A stretch of DNA of 64,000 nucleotides, from positions 20,920,031 through 20,984,030 of the forward strand of contig NC_060106.1 in assembly GCF_021155765.1 (NCBI RefSeq). Reading direction: 5' to 3'. Of this stretch, positions 1 through 12,932 are shown one piece after another. The notes beneath the pieces were generated by a model, which saw nothing but the letters and a program-made list of their open reading frames with translations, was not told where the DNA came from and ran no database searches. Origin of the DNA: Diprion similis. Its lineage: Eukaryota; Arthropoda; Insecta; Hymenoptera; Diprionidae. The position numbers and the translations under genes are program-made. Position 1 is the first letter of the stretch; each line of letters begins with the position of its first letter.

Positions 1-2868
1 TAAAGGTAATAAATGACGGTGTATCGATGATACGTGATCTCTCAATTAAACTTAATTAATCACAATATACGGTCAATTAGCGCTGCTGCGGCAGTTGGTC
101 GGTGGGCATTTTCTGCCGTACGAAGTCGTCTCGCAAGCAACGCGAAGCGGCAACCGGAACCCGGGTTTCTTGGCACCTTGACAGCCACGAAAGGAAGTCC
201 TCGAGGCTGTCGCGACGCTCGTCAGCCTTTGAATTCCATATAGGTATAGGAGGCCCCCGATTAACGGCCACAGAAGCCGGTACCATACTCGATTTTCCTA
301 GAGATATATAACCATAAAATTTTTCTCACACACGAGTTCTCAGCATTTTTATATATAATCCTGTCAACTTCCTGAAGATAACGAACCGATTCACGCTGCA
401 TCACGGTGATCGCGTCGAAACTCGATGGGTAATTTGTTGTTGCATTTATTATACGACAAGTGCAGTCTCCAAGGTCAAGATTTTAATCTCCTTGATCGTC
501 GGGAAAGTCTGCGAATATCCGAAGCTCCGTTTCCTCAAATGGAAGAGCCATTATAGTCAACGTATCAACACTTACGACTATGTTTTATTCACATGTATGT
601 ACACGTTAGAACGGTTGATGCGTAACTTATTTCAAGGAATTACCGCTGATAAATAACTTCGTTTGATACGTTTACTGTATTACAGTACAGCTGTATTATG
701 TAGGAATATACGTAGTTACAACGTCAACGAACTGCGCATCTTTCCGCTGATAAAATATTTATTCCTCGTTATGTTTTATTATTCCGGGAACATATAACAC
801 ATGTGCTACTGCAGCGTGGCAGGATGTGTTCACAACATCCGCAGAAATTGTCTCATTTGCTTTTTTTCCTTTAACCTTTTTTTTTTCCCCCACTGCAGAT
901 AATCTGTGGCCTTGAGTAAACGTTACAAGGTAGAATGATAACGTCGTAATGTTCTTTCGGAAAAGTAGTTTAAAGTTCATTCAAATCTTTTAAATTTTTA
1001 CAAAGTCTTGTAAATGGAAACCGAAAAATTTCGGTGTCAGCTTGATCGCATGACGGAAACACTTCTTTTTCTATTTCTTCTATTCCTTAATTGCATTGCA
1101 GAAATACCAACTCGATGTATAATGAATTGCTTCCAACAACGGAGAGTAAAGTGGATCAAAGTATTGCACTATCGCATGACAGCAACCACTCAACAGCCGA
1201 CGTAAGTTCTCACGAATAAATGAAATACTAGCATAAAATTTTAACGAACTTGCAAAGCAACCGTGTCGGCAGATATCGCGACGCTATAAACGTGGCCGAT
1301 GTGTCTGATCATGGTTAACATAAGTTCAGAACATGATATTTCATCGGTATAAAATTGCTCTCTAAGTGTGTATTGAGATTTTCGAAACGATTCGTCCCCT
1401 CTTCCAAACCTTAATGGATTCCAAAGGTGAGACCGACTCGTCGACAAATTTTTTTCGACCACTTGTCCACTCCGTCCGATCATCCACCCTCCTCGAAACG
1501 TCGTGGGTCAGTGTCAGACCCACAGCCTCGCTATCTTCCCTACGCGTGTTTACAAGATATTTATGTGCGCGGCGGGTCCGCAGCGTATTAATTAGCACCT
1601 CGAGAGTCCCAATCCGACTTACACCTCCAGACGGTGCTCAAGAGGCCCAGACAAGACCCGCAGCGGTGGCTCGACCTGTCATTTCGGTAACCACAAATAA
1701 AACCGTACGGCTAAATGCTGGAGCAGAACTCCGGAGTCTCGGGTCTCGGGTATCAAATGTCTGCGATCCAGCCTCCCCCCCTTCCCTTCCTCTCTCGACC
1801 TGTTTTACGGGGTCCAATCTCTTCGGCATATTTAGCATCGATTATGAGACGACAATAGACCTACCGGATTGTCCCGGGTCTCGTAGCCCCTCGAAAAACT
1901 CACCGGTTTCGTGTTACCCGCACGGTGGGCCTGCCACGCGGGTGGACCTGCCAAAATCACTCAGGCACACCTCGGGAGCCACGAATTCGTTGGTCCCGAG
2001 TCCGTCTCTTGAACATGAACCATTTATCCACAGCTTTTGGTCAGTTGCACCGAATAATATGGATACACGACACCTGGAAGAACGATCGGATCGTTGCTGC
2101 TGATGTTGTCACGGTTTCTGATGTCATCCAACTATAGCTGCTAGCTGCTCTATAGTCTTCGATCATTACACATATACGGCTTTCGAAAGTCTCGATAGAC
2201 TTTACGATAAGCTTTTTAATGCATGAGGGAAGGCGACGTTCTTATCTAAAAGCGTTGAATTTGTTAGGCCACTCGTTTAACAAGTGCGTCAAGTGCCAAG
2301 CCGAATGTTTTCAGAATGATATTATCGACTTTCAGACAATCTTTTTTACACCTTGATATATTCTTTGGTTGTTGTAGCTCGTTTTCCGCTCTCCTTTGCA
2401 GCGAGACTTGCAATTATCTCTTTACTATGTGTAACCTTATCAGTTCCTGCAGCTGCAGAACAAGAGTCTTCTTGCGACGCGAAGAAATCGAACCTGAATT
2501 CAGTTGCATAATCACCGTTTACACTCGTGCCCATCTGATCTCGAGGCGAAAAAGGAAAAGAAAATTGTTTTCACAGAAGATGATCAATCGGGAACCGCGG
2601 CTCGGTTATCGAACAGTCGATATTCCATGTGGCGGCTGTTCATGGCTCCAGGTATCGACCGATATTGTGAGAGCTTGAATAAAGATATCCACTCGGGTAT
2701 TTATCAGCTGCTGGCCTTTCCGTTACGACATCAAAGACCTCTGCCGCCTCTTCCTGCCGTAATATACCTTCATCTTTGAATCATTTATAATTGTGCGGCA
2801 CTTGTGAACTGCAGGTATACAAAAACCCATTCCGATTTTTCGGGTTAGACATTACTTACGCTTTTTCT

Positions 2869-2890
2869 TCTCTCTCTCTCTCTCTTTCTC
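2869..2890. repeat. (CT)n microsatellite
   Basis: Short CT dinucleotide run in otherwise AT-rich DNA. Confidence 0.8.
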
Positions 2891-4250
2891 TTTTTGTATT
2901 CCTTAATCATTATTATTCATACCATCCATATATCGGTGAAATTTTTTATTCTCCTTTACGTCGAAAATATTTGCAGAAAAAAAAAAACGAATCACAGATC
3001 GATTCTTGCGATAAGAATTCTTCATTCGTATACCCGGAATAGCAATATTTCATCACTCGCTAATTGTCTTTCGGTGAACATATTTTTTCATATCCGCAAT
3101 TCCATGAAACAGCTTGTCGGAATCAGATGAAAGTCTGATAAGCAATTACGTCAAATTTTTCTTCCACTCAATATTTCCGGTCTTTATAGCAATTTTGTCT
3201 GCAGTTTGTTGACTATATCTGGTCAATCTTGAAGTTATTCGGAAGATGAGGTCTTCCGAATGTTTTCATAATAAAAAGATTCCTCTTTCACGTTTATATA
3301 CCTAACAACGGACCAGGATAACAACTGTCGTAAATCCCTGCGGATAAAACGAGAGGCCACTCACTCAAGAAAGTCATAAATTTAACCGTTGGAAATGGAA
3401 TTGTAAATCAAATAAATTCAAACTGAAATATATCGAGGAATCAATCTAGATAACTGAAATCGTTGGAAACGATTCCGAATCACTCGAAAACGTTGAATGA
3501 TAGCGTTGAAGAAATATTGTTGGGAGAAGCCTTACGGCAATCATGAAAATCATTGTAACTTCTCTCACCTCATTAGTAGAATTTCAAAATGTGGAATATT
3601 GAAGTACAGAAAATTGAAAACATGGAAATTCGAAATACAGAAAGACAAAACATACAAAGATCACGACATGGAACAACAAACTCAAGAATCTGTATACGAT
3701 TCTATATTATCTAGAAGAATTCTGACGATTCTACAATTTCACATTCACAATTTTTGACCCTTCCATTTTTCGACTTTCAAAAATTTTCCAATTTCTAAAC
3801 TATATCGAGTTTTTGTTTCTTCAAGGATTCGATATTGTGGCCCTTCGATTTTCGATCTTTCTATATTTTATTTCACCCCCACCCTCGCCGAAGTATAACG
3901 ATCATCGGTGTGCAGCATGCAGCGTGTAAGGCTTGCGGGTATAAGGTAGGTACACACAATGCGTGTTTATTGACGCGTGCAGGTATCAGCTGGCGGCATG
4001 CGGCGAAGAAAGCACACCGCACGCGTGAATTACGCACACGCAGGCACGCAGGCACGCACGCAACGAAACCTGCGCTCCCAGCTACATCGCTATCTCGGCC
4101 GATAGGCAGCGACGCGATTACTTCGTCGTTCGTTTCTCGTTCCTATCCTCCTTCATCCTGCAGGCGGCCGAGACCAGACCTCAAATATTACTACGCCTTG
4201 GCACAACCTCTTCGTGTCCTCCGCAGAGCTCTTTAAACTCACCGCAACGG

Positions 4251-4293
4251 CTCCTCCTCCTCCTCCTCCTCCTCCTCCTCCTCCACCTCCACC
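4251..4293. repeat. (TCC)n microsatellite
   Basis: About 14 trinucleotide units, the last few interrupted by A. Confidence 0.85.
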
Positions 4294-4473
4294 ATCTGTT
4301 TAACCTTATTTTCTATTTCTCAGGGCGACCGGTGTGAACTTGTCGAAGAATAAACAAAGTCGGATGCGACGGGATGGAGAATTCTCTTGCGCCACTCGAA
4401 CCGCGAGCATGCATGCTTATAGTGTGTGTAAACGGCATTACGCGTGCCAAGTAAAAGAGCTTTTCGAACTCCG

Positions 4474-4504
4474 TTTTTTTTTTTTTTATTTTTTTTTTTT
4501 TTTT
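4474..4504. repeat. poly(T) tract
   Basis: Thirty-base T tract with one A interruption. Confidence 0.8.
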
Positions 4505-5329
4505 GTTGGTTGATTGATTTTTTTTTAGGTCATATACTATATGCAGCGTCCAAAAGTTTTTCATTTTTTTCTGCTTTTATGGAGGTTTGAATATATCCAA
4601 ATATGTTTGTTTATACTTTGTCCATTTCTTACGGTTCTCAAAAAAGTTTCAACCGTTCGACATTTCAATCATTTGAAAAAGGCATCAAAGTATGAGAAAC
4701 AAAATATAATTTCGTTGCAAAAGCAATCTCGAAATTATCGGGATTAAGAAAAATTCTTTTTATAAGTAATTTATTTCAAAATTTACAAAATTATTGATAA
4801 ACTATGTGTGACAATCGTTTGAATGTTTCTGTCTCAAAGACCTTTGCATGGAATAAAATAACTTGATGAAAAAAACTCGCGATGGTTCAGGCGTGTTTAA
4901 TCTAATAATCCAAAATATTAAATCGGTTCTTCAAAAATCGGTTATTCGGCATTGAATTCCCAGTAATCAGAACTCAACAGTAGTTTCACGGTGCGTTTGA
5001 TACGCTTTTTTAACGAAACATCGTTTAATGCTGTTCGATTGATATGAATTTGAAAATTTGGGATCGATGGTAGCCAATATATAATATTCAATATTTGACG
5101 ATTTCAAGCAATTGTTGTATCAATGTTTTCCAACGTCATACATACATATATATGTATATATAACGTATCCAAGCAGAGTGTAAACAACTAATCCTTTCGG
5201 ATATCATGGAAATCATACGAGTTTTTTACTGACGGATCGAATGCTCCGGGTTTCATTTTAATCGAACGGCATATAATTCTCTCTCTTTTTAGCCTTACAT
5301 AATTGTTATTTACCGCTTTTATTATTCAG

Positions 5330-5455
5330 GGCTGATACTCGAGCAGGATTGGACCCTGCCTCAGACGCAGGAACGAGTGCAACACACGTTCATGATGAAT
5401 GCGTTGAGTAACTGCATCGCAGCGACCTTCCAGCCTAACTTGAGCTCTTTGTGCC
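5330..5455 (+). CDS. candidate internal coding exon, unidentified protein
   Basis: This 126-bp stretch stays open between a good acceptor (ATTATTCAG before 5330) and a consensus donor (GTGAGT at 5456). It reads GG, then 41 codons beginning LILEQDWTLPQ and ending NLSSLC, then one leftover base. The composition is ordinary for a folded protein and differs from the AT-rich flanks. I do not recognise the family. The leftover-base phase fits the candidate exons at 6083-6118 and 6376-6464, giving one continuous C-terminal reading frame. The upstream part of the gene was not found. Without transcript data this remains a prediction from splice signals and reading frame only. Confidence 0.42.
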
Positions 5456-6082
5456 GTGAGTAATAACGCAACTGAACACGTTCGAAACGCGGCGTTTTGT
5501 TCTTTCGAGCGCAGCTGCTTTTATTTTTCTCGTTTATGCTTCTGTTCCTTTTTTCTCAACTCCGTATCGTTCTTGATTTAATTACGTGTCGGTGCAACGT
5601 GAAAGAAAAACTGTTGCTACCTACTTCGCGAGAAATCGGAGACGACGAGATCGGTGATTCGGCTTTGCGGAAAGTTACGCGTGATTTTTAAACTCGAAAT
5701 TGGAGAAAAAAATATGAGACTAACAAAAAAGCTTCAAAGACCGTAACGAACTCGAGACACGAGTAAAATGTCCCTGAGTTATTCGAGAACGAGTGACATG
5801 ACGCAGGTAAAATTCATAAACAGATGATAACGAGAAGAGAGAAACGATATAGAAGAAGAAAAAAACGAAGAAGAAAAAGTGGCAGCAGAGAAATAAAGTT
5901 AAAATGATGTACGATAATAATAGGGTGAAAATATTTTTCTCAACTATATATACAAAGACGAAAAGAAAAAGTAGGAAAAATCAGGTCGTATAAACACGAG
6001 GCACGATAATATATAACCTCTTCGAAAAAAGTTGCCGCTTTTCTACGGTGAGGAAATCTTCACCTGCGTACGATGGTTTCAG

Positions 6083-6118
6083 GGACCGAAGACTTGGCGT
6101 CCAATTGTCACTCCGCAG
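6083..6118 (+). CDS. candidate 36-bp microexon
   Basis: A 36-bp segment lies between TTTCAG and GTAACT. It keeps the frame of the exon ending at 5455 and would add about 12 residues (TEDLASNCHSA with split codons at both ends). Its acceptor has a weak pyrimidine tract. Because 36 is a multiple of three, skipping it also leaves the frame into 6376-6464 intact, so it could be an alternative cassette exon or simply chance. Confidence 0.28.
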
Positions 6119-6375
6119 GTAACTTAAGTGCAGGCTATGGAAAACGTTGCGAGAGAAGAAGAGAAGGCAAATAAAAGAAAGAAAAACGGTTCAACTATAA
6201 CGGCCCTAGTCGAGTTTTACGATTGCCATTTCGTTCCACCACGGTATGTTACGGCGACATTTCTGGAGGGTTTCCCTTAGTCGAAGGGACGACGATAATT
6301 ACCGCACAAATGATTCTTCCTTCCTTTCTTTCTTTCTTTCGTTCGTTCGTTCTTTCATTCTTTCTTGCCTTTCAG

Positions 6376-6464
6376 ACCCTCCAGGATCTTCTTTACTCCA
6401 GCTTCATGGCTCGAGCTACGGAATTTCAAACCTGGCAACCACCGATCAACCGACAAACGGATAG
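6376..6464 (+). CDS. candidate terminal coding exon with stop
   Basis: A very strong acceptor (a long T/C tract ending GCCTTTCAG at 6375) precedes a frame of 28 codons, starting PPGSSLLQLHGSSYG and ending QPTNG, closed by TAG at 6462-6464. This is the frame predicted by the phase of the exon at 5330-5455, with or without the microexon. The Ser/Gly/Thr-rich tail looks like a disordered C-terminus. A longer open frame also runs through here in another phase, to about 6741, so the choice of frame rests on the phase match. Confidence 0.38.
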
Positions 6465-7550
6465 CTATTATATCCGTGCAACTAACAGCAGCGGTAACGC
6501 ACTGACGTCCAGCTTTCACGAAACACGTGTCGGATTACATATCTCACGCTACACGTGCTCGAATTCTAGCTGCAGTTGCACCATGTGCTCTCCAAAGAGG
6601 AGTATGGTGGCTTATGGTTATAAGCATACGACACGAAGACCAAGAGAAGGAACAAGCCGCGGCTGCTTGGCTACGGAATCCCTACCCGGGATCTGGGTCA
6701 AGTCGAATTATTATTCTACAGAGAGAAACTCCTTTCGGTAAATCGTATCCGTTCGCAAGAGCTTTGCACTCAACTTTGAGGCTTTGATTTTTATAGTCAA
6801 AAACGTCTTTTTACATATGGTTTGCCATCTTTGGGTTCCATTGAAATCATCAAACGCTGGGACCATGAGAAATCATGCAATTTCTAATGGAACGAATCAG
6901 TACCGAATCAAATTCAAACGAAATGTTAGATTCATCAAACTTTCAAGTTTCGATCAGCCAAAACTGTGGAAAGAATCTATCGATGCATGTGATTTTTTCC
7001 AAAGTTGTGCATAATTTCATAAGCTTTTAGAAAAATCCAGTTTTATCAAGATTGTGAGAAAGACAGGTTAAATTTAGGTAAGAAGAAAAACTGAAATTTT
7101 TTAAAAGATTGAAATTGAATTGCTTAACATTATCGTAAATATCTGCACTGATTATAAACCAATATTTTTGAAAAAAATTGTATACATATTTTCAAAGCTT
7201 ATGAAATATCGTATACCTTGTGAAAAAAGTCACAGGGAATCCGTGATGTTCTTCCTTAGTTGAGACCGATCGAAATAAAAAACTTGTATATCCGGTGAAA
7301 AATTTGAACACTAGATCTGTTCAACGTTTCCAATTTTGTGCGTATGCAGCCTGTAACTACTCAGAATCCACGAACGTCAAGTAAGCTGGTAAGAAACCGG
7401 CGTGTGGATCGCGTGAGACGTGATTCGCAGAGTGAAAAACGCGCTTTGAAAGACAGTCGGTCCAATTGGCGATGGAAAAGGGTCGTGGAAAAGAGGCAAG
7501 TGTAAGTACACGCTTGTGAAATAGCGTAACAAGCGTATACGGATGCGCAC
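6465..7550. other. likely kinase intron, no other feature seen
   Basis: AT-rich sequence between the candidate plus-strand 3' end and the minus-strand kinase exon. It should be intron 1 of the kinase gene if that gene continues leftwards. Confidence 0.45.
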
Positions 7551-7694
7551 CTTGACGTTGAGGATAGTGTGAACGGCTTCCTCGACGCGGGCGAAGTTCC
7601 CCTTGCCAAGGACCCTGAGCATCTGATACCTGCCGACGCTGATCAGCGACTTTTTGCTCGAGGGATGAACGGGGCCCGACTCGGATCTCGTCAT
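7551..7694 (-). CDS. first coding exon of an AMPK/CAMK-type Ser/Thr kinase
   Basis: The exon encodes 48 residues from ATG at 7694 to a donor (AAG followed by GTGCGC) at 7550. After a short Ser/Lys-rich leader, residues 20-37 read as the start of a protein kinase N-lobe. A Val-Gly-x-Tyr strand is followed by the glycine-rich ATP-binding loop LGKGNFARV, then EEAVHTILNVK. In SIK/MARK/AMPK-related kinases the next residues are VAIK with the catalytic lysine, which would begin the next exon. The intron therefore lies just before the VAIK strand. The remaining exons should lie to the left on the minus strand but I could not find them, so the intron may be long and may contain the plus-strand exons at 5.3-6.5 kb. 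The exact kinase subfamily is not determined. Confidence 0.65.
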
Positions 7695-8316
7695 CGCTGC
7701 CGACGCCGACGAAGGACGTAAGCCGGTCGCAGGTGCGGATCAGAGGCGTTCAAACTGGCAGGTGATATCCTTGGAGAGACGAGGAATGAAGACGAGGAGG
7801 AGGAAGGAGGGGAGAAGATGCCGAGCGATGATTTCCTCTCAACGGTCTAACGAAGCCGGAGAAACGATGCCGAAGATCTGCAAACGCGGGGCGCGAACGA
7901 AAAACGAAGTTAACCGGGACTTTGACATTTTATCGCTTCTAGACGGTAAGGATCAATGGCCGATATCGGGGGAGGTACTTTTTCTACCCACCACGAAACA
8001 AAAGAGAGCGTTTGCTTTGGGGAACAGTTGAGTTCTTTCTGAATTTCGACGGGTCCTCATCAACTTTTATTCCCCTAGTTTTCAAGCAATACGATTAACG
8101 AAAACCTAGGGAACACGCTGCACTGAGTGCATAGAGTTAAGAACTCTAGATCAGTAGCGATCATTAATGATTCCCTACCTTACCGACGGTGCTGCGGCTA
8201 GCGGCTAAAAATCGAACTATTGTCCTTATTAAACTTCTTGTGGCCATGACGCCTGGGCTCTTCAACTCGTGACTCTCGCTTTTCACGCTTTCCACTCTGG
8301 CAGCTCCTATTTTCGT

Positions 8317-8347
8317 TTCTTCTTCTTCTTCTTCTTCTTCGTCGTCG
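8317..8347. repeat. (TTC)n then (GTC)n microsatellite
   Basis: TTC units pass directly into GTC units. Confidence 0.8.
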
Positions 8348-8516
8348 TTAATCGTCTTCCTCTTTTTGCCTGGCAAACATGCATGTACACCATTAATAAT
8401 ATTGGCCAAGAACGCGAGGAAGCTGGCCTCTTCTCGAGGCAGTGAAACACACGTGCGAAGCACATGTCCGCCATCGGTTCGCAGCTTCAGAGAGCCGAAG
8501 CTTCTTGCTCCGCAAC

Positions 8517-8517
8517 T

Positions 8518-8551
<34 letters not shown>
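8517..8551. repeat. (ACG)n microsatellite
   Basis: About 11 units. It produces poly-Arg and poly-Thr artefact frames on both strands. Confidence 0.85.
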
Positions 8552-8552
<1 letters not shown>

Positions 8553-8727
8553 CTCGTTTTCCACAGGCCATCTCTACTGTGCCTTCTTCGCAGCATCCAA
8601 TGATCCTATCTACGCGTTCCTCTCGATGCTCACGGACGCTAACGCGACGTCAGTGTTTGAGTGTATATCAAAGGGCAGTCGGGCTCGGAAATGTCATCGT
8701 GTATGCTGCGTCGACAGAGTGGCGCTT

Positions 8728-8752
8728 GAAACGAAACGAAACGAAACGAAAC
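8728..8752. repeat. (GAAAC)n pentanucleotide repeat
   Basis: Five copies of a GAAAC unit. Confidence 0.8.
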
Positions 8753-11700
8753 AAGAAGAGGGAAAAACCAACCCGGGACGAAAAATATACGAGATGAAAA
8801 ACGCCGAGGAGCATAAGTAATAATAAGCAGAACGCGCCTCATTCTCGACAACGTTGCATCTTGATCCACGAATCGTATGTCGTTTGAGGTGCTGCGCGAA
8901 TTGTAGATCAAGTTTCCACTTGCAGGATATCGTGCGGTGATTGGCATCCCTGTAGAAACTTTAGGGAATCTGAAACGATCTGCGGTTCTCCCGACGTCGT
9001 CAAAGTCAAAGGCGTTCCGAAGTTCGACGTAGAATCGAAAATCAATGCGGGCAGGATGCAATCCTTGTCAAACTAACTTAGTTCGAATCTCCGAGAGAGA
9101 TTTGAAATCAAACATGGTGGTCTTCCACAGGTAGAAGAACGCTCTAAACTGTACAAATAATACGACAGGACGAGGAGGAGGGAAAAAATATGTCGACACA
9201 ACTGAAGGTGAAGAAATATCTGTGACTCGTCACATTGCGTGTAATTTACAATGAATAAGGACTCGTTAAATCCACACCGGATAATGAATTTGGTCTGAGA
9301 GAGAAAAACAAAAACAAAAAAAACAGTCATCATTTGCCTCAAATATTTTTCAGTCAAATCAAACAATTATCACCTCGTTTCGTGGAAAACGAAAATTGTT
9401 GCTCGTACCGCTGTTTTTACTTTCAAGGTATATGTTTATTTTATTTCATTCTTTTCCCTTTCTTTTGGTAAACCGTGTTTTTCCCAAGCAAGGAAACACC
9501 CGTTTCGTCATGTTTGATCAGTAACCGGGTAAACATCGGTTGCCTCAGAAAACCTCTTCGTTCTCCGTACGCTTAGGCGTGGGTGCAGCTTAGTATGTAT
9601 TTACAAGAAACAGTGCGACCGATGCATGGTGACATAAACCACCGATAAAAGTGATTAGACAATTGGCAATGGAAACACGTAGGCCTAAATAGACTGAAAA
9701 GAGAAAAAAAAATAAAAAATAAGAAGACAGAAAAAAAGAAATTTCCAAAACATGTTTTTCCCAATTACAATCCAATTTGGTAAAAAAAAACTTTTAAAAC
9801 TCCCAATAAACCGTAACTACGCTGCGTCTAATCGTGCAAAGTCGCATAATCCCTTCATCATCGTAAAACTATGAGATGTAGAAGAAGATAAGGAGGAGAA
9901 TCCCGACAAAGTCAGTAGGTATCGCTGGGCTTGGCTTCCACGTATCGCAATATAATAATATTAACAAATTATACACTTTATGTACTTATAATACTTTCCA
10001 AGCGTTCTCCAACCTCTCTTCCATACGGATCGTGCGAGGTTTTTAAAAAGCATGGTCAAGCAGCGCGATGACAGACGGACGGACAGACAGACAAGCGGGC
10101 GACAGCGGCAACGACTCTCGAGGTCACCAGGAAGCTGCTATCTAATGTACAACTCAGATAGCGTATTCGCTCGCATTCGCTCGCGTTCGCGCATGTACGC
10201 GCAGAGAGACACGCGCACCTCGCGTTGAACAGCTGTTCTCCGGTCCCAAAGAGGGACGTGGGCCTTCGGCCCATGAGGGGGAAAGAGGGGGAGGGGGGCG
10301 GAGTCAGGCCCAGAACGCGGCCTTGATGGAGCCGTGCGAGAAGATTGACTAGAGTTTTGCATCGCGGCTTGTAATTTATATTATACATATATATGTATAG
10401 ATGTGAGTGTGTGTGATGTGTTAATATATACATTTAACATTATACCTACACACAGAGATTGGAACAAGTGTGCGGAGTATGCGTATTAAATATATGTATA
10501 TTATAGCCAACTTGTACGTGCAATGTATCATTACCAATCCTTAAGTGTGGCTGGAGATAAAATTTATCTCGCAAACTGAATCGCTCTGCACGTGCAGTGC
10601 AGCCAACCCCGTGCATGTGAAATTTTAAAGGCTGTAACTTATATGTTGTATTATGTATGCAGGAATACGTTTTTTACATAATTAATATTTTCTTTTTAGT
10701 ACTTTGACATAAGTTTTCTGTACGATTTTGCGAAAGTAATAATCAAATTCTAAACTATAGATGAAATATTGGTTTGTTTATTTTTTTTAATTTTTATTGA
10801 ATATTTGTTGATTCGTAGTGTTTAGTGTTACATGCGATGGTTTGTTTTGATGAGAATATAAATTTTCACAAATTTACTGAAACAGATTTTTGTCAAACAG
10901 TGAATTTAATACTGATTATTTATTGATCAAAATCGTTATTGATCAGTGCAATACTAAACTATTTAATATTTGACAATGATTTAGCGATGCGATGTATCAA
11001 TTTAATCACAAATCAGAATTTCAAAAACTGTATAATTCTCGGTGAACTTTTAATATTTGTCGAAGATGTGACTCAGTGTCAGAAATAATGAGAAACAGAC
11101 GATCAAATTGGCTGATCAATTTACATAACTTTACGAAATGAGTGAAAAAATTACAGAGAAATTCATCGTCATAATTAATTCGTCAATTTGACACCGATTT
11201 GCAATTGCAAATAATTAAAATTATTATCCAGGAGTGCAATTGAATGCACAACTTGTCACCCATGTTTGTGTTTGTAGCAAAAGCGACCGCGATGCATGCA
11301 TTTCCAGCCAGGTACTAAAAAGAGACGCACTTTTTATTACCGCAGGTACGGTTCAAGTACAAGGCCAGGCAAGCAGCAGTCAGCGCGCTGTGTGCATGGC
11401 GATTACATTTCGCAACACGGCGGCAAAGTCAGTCGTAACTGTTCGCGATTTCTCAAGGTGTGTGGAAATCGCCGTGAATTTTATATATTCGCAAGGTCAC
11501 TCTTGCGGTTTTCACATTGACTATAGATATATGTATAACGCATTTACCACCTGGCGATAATGATTCACGGATTGAAAAAAGCAAGGAAAAAAATAAATAA
11601 ACAAACTCGATAAATATACATGATACATTCCCTGGACCAGAGAACGGAGTGCGAATATGCATATCCGTTTTGCTAGACACACGATTTCGCGGTTGCGGTT

Positions 11701-12286
11701 AAAAGCGATGGGATTCTTGGGCGAATTGATTGGCAAATAGTTATACTGGATTCGCAAAATCTTTACAAGTCCGGGGAAGATAATCCCAATTAATCATGCT
11801 CGAGTGCGCGAATATTGACGGTGAATTGCATTTACTCACTTCAACTTACGTGTTGAGAGAATTTGTCAGCGGGACGCTTAAACGATCTTGAAAACATTGT
11901 TTACGGAAAAAAAAAATATATATATAACACGTGATACAAGTTTTACGAGGCTGCAACTCTCGCAGATCTCTGCGATACCGAGCATTTCCTCATTGCCTAA
12001 ATTGTCCAAATCCACGCGGATTGCTTACGTAACAATATCATAACACTGACAATGACATAACACGTGGATTCGGATGAACCGTCGACAAGGTTATGCGGGA
12101 ATTCGCTTCGGTATTAAATTGCCGAGAGGTTTTACAATGACCCTGTCAAAATCGAATTGAATCTCGCCGAGTAAAGCTGTAACGTTTCATTCGGGCATTG
12201 GATAGGTAGATATCAGAAGCCCGAATGTAAGGAAGGACCATCAATCCATTGAAATAAAAATGTCGAACGTAAAGAGTTCCATTTTT

Positions 12287-12289
<3 letters not shown>

Positions 12290-12315
<26 letters not shown>
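12290..12315. repeat. (TC)n microsatellite
   Basis: TC run following a T tract. Confidence 0.8.
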
Positions 12316-12318
<3 letters not shown>

Positions 12319-12932
12319 GTTATCGCTTAAATTCTTACTCGCCCGTCTGTCTGTGTATTAACGAATGGTAGACTTTTACATTTCTTTACACTGAACGTCT
12401 GATTACGAATTGACACTGGTTTGCGTCGACCATAGAAGTTTTGTTGTATAGAGAGGACGTTCGTACACACATGTGTCTAACTTGTCGGACCTTAGCCTAA
12501 CTACTTTGCATTGAGCTTCTCATTACGAACTAACGCCGTCTGCGGTCAGCCATAGAAGATTTGTTACTGTGAAAGAACGTTTCATATTGTAAATTTTTTT
12601 TTCATTGCCAATCAAACAATTTTTATATCCAAAAGAGTATAAATTATAAACCATTTTGGCATGAGCACCGCGATGAGTGTCTGTCTAACTTGTCCATCGG
12701 ACCTTAGCCTAACTATTTTAAACACTCTCTCTCTGTCTCTCTTTTTTTTCTTTTTGTCCGATGTGTTTGATTTCGTTGACACGCACACTGCACAGCGGAA
12801 CTGAGGATCGTATTTTGACACGTTTCGATAGGGTTTCGGACACGCGGCTGACACGTTTCGTGAACAATGAGCGTTTTGTGATAGGGCCAAACGGCGATGA
12901 GGCGTCGCGGAAGAAATCACATCGCGTCGTAA

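Larger units (their letters stand above)
287..5329. other. intergenic or intronic DNA, no supported gene
   Basis: AT-rich DNA with microsatellites. The 245-codon frame at 1366-2103 starts at GTG and shows no domain. I see no gene I can support. Confidence 0.5.
7695..12932. other. kinase upstream region and intergenic DNA
   Basis: Begins with GC-richer DNA that may hold the kinase 5' UTR or promoter (7.7-8.0 kb), then trinucleotide repeats and long AT-rich stretches. A hairpin-forming TGGGCCTTCGGCCCA lies near 10258-10272. A 74-codon ATG frame at 11296-11520 has no recognisable domain. Confidence 0.4.

Noticed and set aside
1366..2103. 245-codon plus-strand ORF
   Set aside because: Starts at GTG, has no recognisable domain, and both strands are open here. 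Looks like a chance frame in GC-richer DNA.
8164..8820. Poly-Arg and poly-Thr frames on both strands
   Set aside because: They arise from the (ACG)n and (TTC)n microsatellites.
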